The position numbers were made by a program, and so were the translations under genes. Below the pieces are notes generated by a model. That model saw nothing but the letters and a program-made list of their open reading frames with translations, searched no databases and was not told the origin of the DNA. From a virus, in the IMG/VR virus record IMGVR_UViG_3300008451_000399, positions 22,412-86,411 of that record: a stretch of 64,000 bases of DNA. One strand, given 5' to 3'. Of this stretch, positions 57,831 to 64,000 are shown one piece after another; positions within the stretch are counted from its first letter, which is position 1, and every line of letters begins with the position of its first letter.

Positions 57831-58136
57831 ATGGAATTAACATATAAACTCAGTGAAGATAACAAAGCAAGAATTATAGAAGGTGTTAGGCATTCTTTGG
57901 ATAAACAGGGTAAACATTGGATTTGGTGCGAGTCATTAGAGCATAATTTAGCATATAAATCAGAAACATTCGAAAATGCTTTGTTATCTAGTATCGCAAG
58001 TTTGCTTTATACTATCGAGTTAAAGAACGAGCGTATAGCTGATTTACAGAAAATATCTAACTTGGCACAAGCTTTTGCCGATCAAATAAAGCCAGACTGC
58101 CAAGAAGATCAAGATTTTCTCAATTCATACCGTTAA
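57831..58136 (+). CDS. Hypothetical protein
   Basis: 101 residues behind AGAGGGAATAAA. Helical C-terminus (LYTIELKNERIADLQKI). Unknown. Confidence 0.6.
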   Translation: MELTYKLSEDNKARIIEGVRHSLDKQGKHWIWCESLEHNLAYKSETFENALLSSIASLLYTIELKNERIADLQKISNLAQAFADQIKPDCQEDQDFLNSYR

Positions 58137-58155
58137 ACTAATACGAAAGAACATC

Positions 58156-58302
58156 ATGCAAACAAACTTTACAACTATCAAAACTATTCGCAAGCAACAT
58201 AAACAAGAGCAGGGCGATAAGCCTAGCAGCAAGCAAGCTTATAAGGGCAAGACATGGACACGTGACACGAATAAGCGTAATTATGAAGGGGTGATGAAAT
58301 GA
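58156..58302 (+). CDS. Small basic hypothetical protein
   Basis: 48 residues behind GAAAGAACATC. MQTNFTTIKTIRKQHKQEQG, strongly basic, could bind nucleic acid. Overlaps the next gene by four bases. Unknown. Confidence 0.55.
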   Translation: MQTNFTTIKTIRKQHKQEQGDKPSSKQAYKGKTWTRDTNKRNYEGVMK

Positions 58303-58391
58303 TAGTTTTTCATAAATTTAATGGTCATGCAATAATACAAGGTAATTATTACTGGCATGATTTTAGTATTGACAGTTTAAGAGGGGTTTAA
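58299..58391 (+). CDS. Very small hypothetical protein
   Basis: 30 residues (MIVFHKFNGHAIIQGNYYWH), coupled to the previous gene by an ATGA overlap. Kept because of the coupling; unknown. Confidence 0.4.
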   Translation: MIVFHKFNGHAIIQGNYYWHDFSIDSLRGV

Positions 58392-58392
58392 A

Positions 58393-58554
58393 ATGAATTT
58401 ATACGTGATTGATTGCGAGATTGAGCAATTAGAAAATGATTTAGACTTTATTTCTTTTAATTCCGAAGAGGATTTTATTACATACATTGATAAAATACTT
58501 CAGTTGATACAGTTGAAAGTAAAAAGAAATAATTTGCACAATTCAGAAAACTAG
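58393..58554 (+). CDS. Small acidic helical protein
   Basis: 53 residues behind AAGAGGGG. MNLYVIDCEIEQLENDLDFI, mostly acidic helix. Its tail overlaps the promoter at 58534-58562. Unknown. Confidence 0.55.
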   Translation: MNLYVIDCEIEQLENDLDFISFNSEEDFITYIDKILQLIQLKVKRNNLHNSEN

Positions 58555-58562
58555 CGTATATT
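58534..58562 (+). promoter_or_regulatory. Promoter TTGCAC-17-TATATT (plus)
   Basis: TTGCAC (58534-58539), 17 bases, TATATT (58557-58562). It shares AATTCAGAAA with the site at 56955-56982. Confidence 0.65.
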
Positions 58563-58604
58563 GTTATTTATGCGCTAGGGAGTGCAAATAACTTAGGAAA
58601 TATC

Positions 58605-58799
58605 ATGTTTTTACTTACCATCGTTTTACCTGTTTTTGCTGCTAGTTTTGTTACTTGGATTGTTTGCCAATGCTTTACAATTCCAAGTAATAAGATTGAG
58701 ACAGTGTTGAAATTTCCAAGAGTTGAAAGCATTGCAGAATGCACAATGTGGACAAGTGGATTTTCTGCAATATTTATTGGCTATGTTTTACAATTCTAA
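58605..58799 (+). CDS. Small membrane protein
   Basis: 64 residues. MFLLTIVLPVFAASFVTWIV and FSAIFIGYVLQF form two hydrophobic segments. Likely inner membrane. Unknown. Confidence 0.6.
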   Translation: MFLLTIVLPVFAASFVTWIVCQCFTIPSNKIETVLKFPRVESIAECTMWTSGFSAIFIGYVLQF

Positions 58800-58812
58800 T
58801 CGAGGAAGTGCC

Positions 58813-58959
58813 ATGTTTCTGTCATCTTTCGAAAGCTTTATTGTAATTTCACATGCTAAAATGTTATTAGCTAAACATGGTACATTGGCGACTGCTAAGT
58901 ATTTGCATAAAAATAATGTTTGTATTTGTGTGGCTAAACTTTTAATTTTGGGGAAATAA
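58813..58959 (+). CDS. Small hypothetical protein
   Basis: 48 residues starting MFLSSFESFIVISHAKMLLA, hydrophobic with two Cys. Behind GAGGAAGTGCC. Unknown. Confidence 0.5.
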   Translation: MFLSSFESFIVISHAKMLLAKHGTLATAKYLHKNNVCICVAKLLILGK

Positions 58960-58961
58960 TT

Positions 58962-59144
58962 ATGCTAAAATCAAAATCACAAGTTTGGAAAGCTGCGGTT
59001 AAGCTGTCAAAGAGAAAATATTGTAATTCTAAGCCTGTAGCTTTGTCTGAGTGTGGACAATACGTAACAATGCAAAGCCTGATACGCGGTAACACTTGGC
59101 AATATTCACTTAATGAATTATTAACTTTATTGAATAGGAAATAA
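58962..59144 (+). CDS. Small basic hypothetical protein
   Basis: 60 residues (MLKSKSQVWKAAVKLSKRKY), basic N-terminal half and a helical C-terminus. Unknown. Confidence 0.55.
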   Translation: MLKSKSQVWKAAVKLSKRKYCNSKPVALSECGQYVTMQSLIRGNTWQYSLNELLTLLNRK

Positions 59145-59145
59145 T

Positions 59146-59304
59146 ATGTTATTCGATTTATCTACTATTGATTTAGAATTATTAAAACTTCAAAAAGAAG
59201 TTTTATTTGAAGTTATCCCAATCACAGAAGTGAGACAGAGAGAACTGCTGGATGGAGTTTTAAATTTGCTTGACTGTATCCAAGATGAGCTAGAGGGGTT
59301 TTAA
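59146..59304 (+). CDS. Small acidic helical protein
   Basis: 52 residues (MLFDLSTIDLELLKLQKEVL). Leucine-rich helical. Unknown. Confidence 0.5.
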   Translation: MLFDLSTIDLELLKLQKEVLFEVIPITEVRQRELLDGVLNLLDCIQDELEGF

Positions 59305-59306
59305 TT

Positions 59307-59459
59307 ATGTTTGAATCCAACATGTTAGAAAACATGCAAGAAATGCAAGAATGGAAAAACCCATGGCGTTTGCTTGTTAGTGCAGAATTCAAGGAGTTCT
59401 TAGACTCTATGTCTACAAGCAAAAAGGTTGTTAATGTTGATTGTGAGGATGAGTTATAA
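59307..59459 (+). CDS. Small hypothetical protein
   Basis: 50 residues (MFESNMLENMQEMQEWKNPW). Overlaps the next ATG by one base. Acidic C-terminus. Unknown. Confidence 0.5.
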   Translation: MFESNMLENMQEMQEWKNPWRLLVSAEFKEFLDSMSTSKKVVNVDCEDEL

Positions 59460-59647
59460 TGTTAAATAATATTCCAGTACGATTTTTTATCTTTGACTTT
59501 TGCGAAGATGAGCAAGAGTTCGATATAGTTGAAGTAGAAGAAGCAGAGTTTCTAAGCTTTGAGGGTGAAATATCATACGAACGAAACAATATGTTTTTAA
59601 ATGGCTGTAATCAAATTTGCTTAACTAAAGGACTTCCTAAAGGGTGA
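59459..59647 (+). CDS. Small acidic protein
   Basis: 62 residues. Very acidic centre (DFCEDEQEFDIVEVEEAEF), as expected of a DNA mimic or interaction protein but unproven. Unknown. Confidence 0.55.
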   Translation: MLNNIPVRFFIFDFCEDEQEFDIVEVEEAEFLSFEGEISYERNNMFLNGCNQICLTKGLPKG

Positions 59648-59651
59648 GATT

Positions 59652-59846
59652 ATGACACTAGAACAAATAAAGAAAGATAAGCGATACACTGTAGAACGCT
59701 TACCTTATGGATTTTATAGTATGTATGTAGCTTGTTTTGAAGGCAGACAAATAATGGTACATTCACCACTGGAAGACTGTAATGCTTATAATAGTGCTTG
59801 GCATTCTTGTGTAGATCATTTTAATAATCGGTTATCTGGGAGGTGA
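59652..59846 (+). CDS. Small hypothetical protein
   Basis: 64 residues (MTLEQIKKDKRYTVERLPYG). Mixed. Unknown. Confidence 0.55.
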   Translation: MTLEQIKKDKRYTVERLPYGFYSMYVACFEGRQIMVHSPLEDCNAYNSAWHSCVDHFNNRLSGR

Positions 59847-59852
59847 TGCATA

Positions 59853-60152
59853 ATGAAATACGCGCAAATCAGAGAATTAATTAAAACTAGTGAGTGCAAG
59901 CAAATGTTAGTTTTTGTGTATAAACCGAATCTTTCGAGTCTAGTCCACTCAATCGACAGATTAGACGAAACTTTGAATTCATGGAACAATTGGCACGAAG
60001 CGATGGAAAGTTTTCGTCAGAAAGATAGTTTCGCTAATTTCAAAGTATGTAAAAGAATTGTTATTGACGCTTTAAAATCCAATTTCGATTCTAATTTATC
60101 AGAGTATGAAATCACAGTATGTACAGCTTTTTCAGTGTGGTCTTATAATTGA
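59853..60152 (+). CDS. Hypothetical protein
   Basis: 99 residues (MKYAQIRELIKTSECKQMLV). Helical and aromatic. Ends 20 bases before a terminator. Unknown. Confidence 0.6.
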   Translation: MKYAQIRELIKTSECKQMLVFVYKPNLSSLVHSIDRLDETLNSWNNWHEAMESFRQKDSFANFKVCKRIVIDALKSNFDSNLSEYEITVCTAFSVWSYN

Positions 60153-60172
60153 GAAAGTAGCAGCAACATGCA

Positions 60173-60199
60173 AGAACCATTAAATAATGGCTCTTTTTG
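60173..60199 (+). terminator. Terminator after 60152
   Basis: AGAACCATT (60173-60181) pairs with AATGGCTCT (60186-60194) allowing one mismatch and is followed by TTTTTG. It closes the early small-gene block before the next promoter. Confidence 0.75.
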
Positions 60200-60219
60200 T
60201 CGTTTATTCGCTAAAATAC

Positions 60220-60249
60220 TTGCACATTTCTTTTATTCTCGATTATAAT
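60220..60249 (+). promoter_or_regulatory. Promoter TTGCAC-18-TATAAT (plus)
   Basis: TTGCAC (60220-60225), 18 bases, TATAAT (60244-60249), about 47 bases before gene 60296. Again the TTGCA-type -35. Confidence 0.65.
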
Positions 60250-60295
60250 AGAATCTCAGTAGCAGCACACAACAAACGACAAATAAGGAAATATC

Positions 60296-60736
60296 ATGAC
60301 TCAAGTTATCTCTAATAATTCTCTTGGTTTTATGGCTGTACAAAACAAATCAGGTGCTTGGTTTTGTCGCTGGGAGTATAACGATTTTTACGGTGTTAAG
60401 ATGTCTAAATGGACAGCAATAGAGTATATCAAGGTTTTTGCTGATTCTACGATATCAGTAAAGCCAATAGGTAAAGATTTGTTTTGCCAATGTGTTTTTG
60501 CTAGTAGCGATAAAGCCTACAGAGTACCGTCTACAGCTAGCTGCACATCCATCGAATATCCTCTAGATGGCTTATATATAGAAGACAAGTATAACGACTC
60601 AATAGGTGTTTTTGAGTGTGCTTATTTGTGGGTAGGTGGCGAGCTTATCAATAGTGGTGGCAATGCTTACGATCAACATGTTTGCTTTAGAGATATGGCA
60701 GCTAATGATGTTATAGCTTATATCAGTAAGCGATAG
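60296..60736 (+). CDS. Hypothetical protein
   Basis: 146 residues behind AAGGAAATATC. MTQVISNNSLGFMAVQNKSG, beta-rich with several Cys/Trp. It is a single-gene transcription unit with its own promoter and terminator. Unknown. Confidence 0.6.
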   Translation: MTQVISNNSLGFMAVQNKSGAWFCRWEYNDFYGVKMSKWTAIEYIKVFADSTISVKPIGKDLFCQCVFASSDKAYRVPSTASCTSIEYPLDGLYIEDKYNDSIGVFECAYLWVGGELINSGGNAYDQHVCFRDMAANDVIAYISKR

Positions 60737-60763
60737 ATGTGGCAGCATAATCTAGTAGTATTC

Positions 60764-60790
60764 AAAGAGCCTTCATAGGCTCTTTTCTTT
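60764..60790 (+). terminator. Terminator after 60736
   Basis: AAAGAGCC (60764-60771) pairs with GGCTCTTT (60778-60785) through a TTCATA loop; a T-rich TCTTTT tail follows. Strong rho-independent terminator. Confidence 0.85.
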
Positions 60791-61765
60791 TATGTGCAGC
60801 GTACCGAATAGAGCACTATATAGAGGCTTATACAGTGCTCTATACAGTAGTTTATACAGCACTCACAATACTACTGTATAAGTGTACAGTGTCTTATGTG
60901 TTTCTCGCAACCTTGTAAGCATACCACCCGACAAACAAACAAAGTTGTATATACAAGTGACAAATTCTGTCACATTCCAAAGTATTACCAATACCACAAC
61001 ACCTGCACCATTCGAGTGCATAACATAGCGAAATGCTAACAACTAGCACACGCATAGCACCATTCCATACGCTACCCTACCCAGTGACACACTCATAGCA
61101 GTACACTAGCACATCACACAATACCGTTTATAATGGCTATAGCATACCTACAAGGCACGTACTCATGCTGTCCTATACGTGTGCCTAGGTGTACTGTCCA
61201 ATGGGCTTGTAGAGCCTGTACCATGTGACATAAACATGTGATTAGTTCCTATTCATGCGGTTCTTCAAGGAGTGTAGATATTTTAACAACTGTTCCACGC
61301 TTGTTCCACGGGCTAGACGGGGCGTTAAACAACCCTTGCGCCTCTGCCCAATTTTGAAGATGCTTCCAACATCTCCCTCTCAGATATATTTCCAAATAGC
61401 TGAAATTGTTCTGCCAATAAATGTCACTCCATGAAAAATTTTTAGATAAAATTTGACGTTTGAAACACTCTTTGCAGATATTTTCTGTACAGAATAGCAT
61501 CAGAATTGATGCAGATAGCATTATAATGTGTCTCGAATACAACAATATTTTGAAGTTTTCGTTTTTATTGCTATTGGGGAAATTATCGGGGAATATAAAT
61601 AGGGATATTGCAGCCTTTTAATACAGTATAAGGAAGCAACAAAATGGGAATATTACTTGGGAATTAGACGTAAGAAAGCTCTCGAAACACTAAAATGGTG
61701 GTACTATACCATAATACTATTAAGAGAGCTTTTAAGGGTGATTTTGTAAGGATAAGACAGCTACA
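60791..61765. other. Non-coding palindrome-rich region
   Basis: Nearly 1 kb without a convincing gene. It includes AGAGCACT/AGTGCTCT (near 60817-60851), TATACAGTAG/CTACTGTATA (near 60844-60879), paired CATGTG repeats near 61222, and several copies of a CATAGC-like word between about 61022 and 61150. The plus-strand segment 60900-61240 is C-rich. A stem AAAGCTCTC/GAGAGCTTT (near 61677-61735) could end minus-strand transcripts. Could be an origin or packaging/terminal region; untested. Confidence 0.4.
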
Positions 61766-62350
61766 TCAATCAGTAATTTCTACAACATAATTGTTCAAGG
61801 CTTCAATCACTTTAGGATGAACAAGTCCTTCATATTCTTTTGCTAACTGTTTTGCTAAGGCTTCTTTGTAGGTTTTGTAGACAAGGAATGCTTCTTCTGG
61901 AGTGTTGTAGTGCCCTAGTGATTTTCTAATACTTCCTTCATTTACACGTGATGAAAACTTGTTCATTGATTTGTTGAAACTTACACCGATAGGGAATTCA
62001 CCCCTCGAAGTTACACTTTTAGGTAAGAAAGCATTGAGTCTAGCTGGAATAAAGAAACACGTACTTTCAGAATATTGCTTATTTCCCTTGAATACAATAT
62101 CCTTATCTAGTTGATACCCTTCTACACCAAACATTACCTGATTGTGGCACCACCTAGCAAAGAACTGAAAATTCTTAAAATTTTCAGAGACTGAACACCC
62201 AATGTAACTAGGATGCCTTAATTGACATTTGCTAGAATAGCATCTTTGCAGCATACCAATCCATAGTGCATATTCCTTAGTGTTAATTCTGTCTATGCTT
62301 GCAACGTAATTACCTTTCTCATACACACCGACTCCATGCACCAACTTCAT
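61766..62350 (-). CDS. Homing endonuclease-like protein (HNH/AP2 type)
   Basis: 194 residues from ATG 62350 (AAAGGAGGGATT upstream). ALWIGMLQRCYSSKCQLRHP and GYQLDKDIVFKGNKQYSEST match the nuclease-like part of gene 55608-56150, and the C-terminus is an AP2-like module (FPIGVSFNKSMNKFSSRVN). It is at the 3' end of a minus-strand operon. Same mobile family as the gene at 55608-56150. Confidence 0.7.
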   Translation of the reverse strand: MKLVHGVGVYEKGNYVASIDRINTKEYALWIGMLQRCYSSKCQLRHPSYIGCSVSENFKNFQFFARWCHNQVMFGVEGYQLDKDIVFKGNKQYSESTCFFIPARLNAFLPKSVTSRGEFPIGVSFNKSMNKFSSRVNEGSIRKSLGHYNTPEEAFLVYKTYKEALAKQLAKEYEGLVHPKVIEALNNYVVEITD

Positions 62351-62700
62351 AATCCCTCCTTTAACTCTAAAATAACTCCTGCTGCAGCATATGCACTCCA
62401 CGTAGGATTGTTCTCCACAAAATACTTCATTGACGTATAGTGGCTGTTGAAAGTCTCAACCTCCACACCAGCCTTCCTAAGATATTTACGTAGAATCTTC
62501 GCAGAAACACCCTCATCTCGTGAAGGCATTCTCACTTTATACTTAGAAGCCAATCCTTCCCAATATCCCATATCAAGATAGCTTGTCTTGTACAAATGTT
62601 TGTTAGATTGAATATCTAGCTGTTTCTGCTTTCGTGCTTCTTGTGCCTTAGCTAAAGCTTCTGTACGTTGCTCTGCTGTCATGTTTGTTATGAATGTCAT
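62347..62700 (-). CDS. Hypothetical protein
   Basis: 117 residues. Lys/Glu/Gln-rich helical N-terminus (EALAKAQEARKQKQLDIQS) then a mixed domain. It overlaps the homing nuclease ATG by four bases. Unknown. Confidence 0.6.
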   Translation of the reverse strand: MTFITNMTAEQRTEALAKAQEARKQKQLDIQSNKHLYKTSYLDMGYWEGLASKYKVRMPSRDEGVSAKILRKYLRKAGVEVETFNSHYTSMKYFVENNPTWSAYAAAGVILELKEGL

Positions 62701-63035
62701 ATCCCCTCCAATGCACTATCCAATGCTTCATAAAAATCACAACCACCATTGTAATACATCACTTCAAAGCTTATTGTGTCATCATCTAAGCGATGGGCTG
62801 ATGATACGCTGTATGGGTCTAGTTTTTCCTTTTCTACAAGGTACAGATTGTCTTTGTAAATGTGATAGTCTCCAAACTCTCTCAATCTTTCTAGAGCTTC
62901 TTCATAGTCGTCAGATTTACGAACCCATAAGTGATTACCAATCTGAACAAGTTCTGTATTTAGTTGATGCTTTAATAGCATAGAACCATGATATAGCTTT
63001 ATCAGTTTCCCTTTATAATGCACTGTTTCACTCAT
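62697..63035 (-). CDS. Hypothetical protein
   Basis: 112 residues (MSETVHYKGKLIKLYHGSML). Beta-rich. Overlaps both neighbours by four bases. Unknown. Confidence 0.6.
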   Translation of the reverse strand: MSETVHYKGKLIKLYHGSMLLKHQLNTELVQIGNHLWVRKSDDYEEALERLREFGDYHIYKDNLYLVEKEKLDPYSVSSAHRLDDDTISFEVMYYNGGCDFYEALDSALEGI

Positions 63036-63427
63036 TCTCTATCCCCTTCCTTATATGTGATTTTCTTAATTGCTATAAACTGATAACCAAACTGCTGCTT
63101 CATAACTGCTGCCTCCAACTCCTCACGAGAATTATGTACTCCAATCATAACCTTAGCATCTTCACTCCAATGCTTATATCGGAATAGCTCCAACCACACT
63201 GTTTTTTCTTCTGGCTGTTCTATGAGGTCAAGAGGAGAATCATAACCTACATCGTGATTCCCATAACGAGTAAATGTCTCTGGTGTAGACCCCTCTACTA
63301 AAGCTACAACAGGGAAATTTGAACTACGAGCATCAAGACACAATAATCTCACATCACGTCCATCACGAGTTTTATATTTCTTGTCTATAGAAACAGCCTT
63401 TTTAGTTTCATCTGTACTCTTACTCAT
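63032..63427 (-). CDS. Hypothetical protein (KYKTRDGRDVRLL family)
   Basis: 131 residues from ATG 63427 (AGGGGGTATTAAT upstream). DKKYKTRDGRDVRLLCLDA then FPVVALVEGST is a repeated pattern in phage hypothetical proteins with small beta-rich domains. Function unknown. Confidence 0.6.
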   Translation of the reverse strand: MSKSTDETKKAVSIDKKYKTRDGRDVRLLCLDARSSNFPVVALVEGSTPETFTRYGNHDVGYDSPLDLIEQPEEKTVWLELFRYKHWSEDAKVMIGVHNSREELEAAVMKQQFGYQFIAIKKITYKEGDRE

Positions 63428-63428
63428 A

Positions 63429-63770
63429 TTAATACCCCCTATCTGGATTACACGTATTTGCATTTTTCTTAACAGAAGCAATTGCTTCTCCGAACGTCTT
63501 TACATTCATATCTCGAATATCATATCCACCAGATGCAAGCCAGAAATTTCCGTCTAAGTCTCGATAACCAGTTTCAACATCTCGAATACCTGTCCCATAC
63601 CCTGTTTCACGATCTAATACAGTTATAGTTCCTAAGTTTGTGTGCAAAGCCCATTGATAATTTCCGTTAAGTCTACTACTCACTTCATGAAATAATGATG
63701 CATCAAAATCATCACTAATCTCTACTTCTTTGTAGCACTCTTTACCATAGTCATTAATATACTTCTCCAT
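63429..63770 (-). CDS. Hypothetical protein
   Basis: 113 residues (MEKYINDYGKECYKEVEISD). Gly/Tyr/Asp-rich beta pattern with repeated short motifs (ETGYGTGIRDVETGYRDLDG). Unknown. Confidence 0.55.
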   Translation of the reverse strand: MEKYINDYGKECYKEVEISDDFDASLFHEVSSRLNGNYQWALHTNLGTITVLDRETGYGTGIRDVETGYRDLDGNFWLASGGYDIRDMNVKTFGEAIASVKKNANTCNPDRGY

Positions 63771-63982
63771 TAATATTCCTCCTCAATTCTATAAACATCT
63801 TTAACACAAAACAAATACCCATCACTCTTACGCTTTACAGTGTACTTGAAAGGGCTTGTATTGTCAATAGCTTGAACAATACATTCATGAGCATTTCCAT
63901 CCACTGTGTATGCTATTACAGCTTCTCCTTCGTAATGTGGCTCTACGTGTTCTACTTTATTGAGCATATACACAGAAAACAT
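63770..63982 (-). CDS. Hypothetical protein, possibly incomplete at the 5' end
   Basis: 70 residues if started at ATG 63982. The frame has no stop before the window edge, so the true start may lie outside. Beta-rich (GEAVIAYTVDGNAHECIVQ). It overlaps the next gene by one base. Unknown. Confidence 0.45.
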   Translation of the reverse strand: MFSVYMLNKVEHVEPHYEGEAVIAYTVDGNAHECIVQAIDNTSPFKYTVKRKSDGYLFCVKDVYRIEEEY

Positions 63983-64000
63983 AATAAACCCAATAGACGC

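Noticed and set aside
61249-61545. 98-residue minus-strand frame in the non-coding region
   Set aside because: It lacks a ribosome site and family features, and the nucleotide composition differs from coding genes here. Treated as chance.
1-64000. CRISPR arrays, insertion sequences and rRNA genes
   Set aside because: No regularly spaced repeats, no transposase gene and no rRNA-like sequence were seen.
1-64000. T7-type RNA polymerase promoters
   Set aside because: No repeated long phage-polymerase promoter motif and no RNA polymerase gene were found. Promoters seen look like host sigma-70 sites.

Overview
This window is about 64 kb of a tailed double-stranded DNA phage, read from raw sequence. 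The long tape-measure gene, the tail-tip/fibre genes and the absence of sheath genes suggest a siphovirus. An embedded outer-membrane spanin lipoprotein points to a Gram-negative host. DNA is AT-rich and genes are packed tightly, with many 4-base overlaps. No integrase, repressor or T7-type RNA polymerase is visible. Terminase, portal and capsid genes are absent and presumably lie outside the window, so this is part of a larger genome. I cannot name the species.

Layout. (1) 1-15550, plus strand, late genes: the end of a frameshifted tail-assembly chaperone, tape measure, tail hub/tip proteins, collagen-like fibres, a fibre-assembly protein, a permuted NlpC/P60-like protein, then lysis (membrane protein, coiled-coil i-spanin candidate, M15 endolysin, holin candidate, embedded o-spanin lipoprotein) and a strong terminator. 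(2) 15559-54043, minus strand: about 75 genes. They include a probable Acb2-type cyclic-nucleotide sponge, glutaredoxin with class I ribonucleotide reductase, MazG-like and other nucleotide enzymes, metallophosphoesterase, HNH nuclease, 5'-3' exonuclease, gp2.5-like SSB, two tRNAs, T7-type DNA polymerase, primase-helicase, ATP-dependent DNA ligase, ThyX-like protein, a radical SAM protein, a nucleotidyltransferase, a SpoT/MESH1-like HD hydrolase, a SleB-like wall hydrolase, a serine recombinase and many small unknown proteins. (3) 54044-60790, plus strand: a promoter-rich block of very small, mostly unknown genes that looks like an early/host-takeover region, with a candidate untranslated RNA at its left end. 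(4) 60790-61765: palindrome-rich non-coding DNA. (5) 61766-64000: the end of another minus-strand operon running in from beyond the window.

The most striking observation is that the DNA polymerase gene is interrupted by a 243-base group I intron (31141-31383), inserted between the His and Asp codons of the catalytic HDE motif. The unspliced upstream frame stops eight codons into the intron. Joining the exons rebuilds the motif and gives an 819-residue T7-type polymerase ending in a T7-like C-terminus. A free-standing homing-type nuclease sits immediately upstream, and four other homing-endonuclease-like genes are scattered through the window.

The replication genes form a T7-like set (polymerase, primase-helicase, SSB, ligase, exonuclease) fed by a phage nucleotide pathway (NrdA/NrdB/glutaredoxin, ThyX-like, MazG-like). 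Several clear sigma-70 promoters (TTGACA, 17 bases, TATAAT-like) divide the minus strand into transcription units, which suggests use of host RNA polymerase for these genes.
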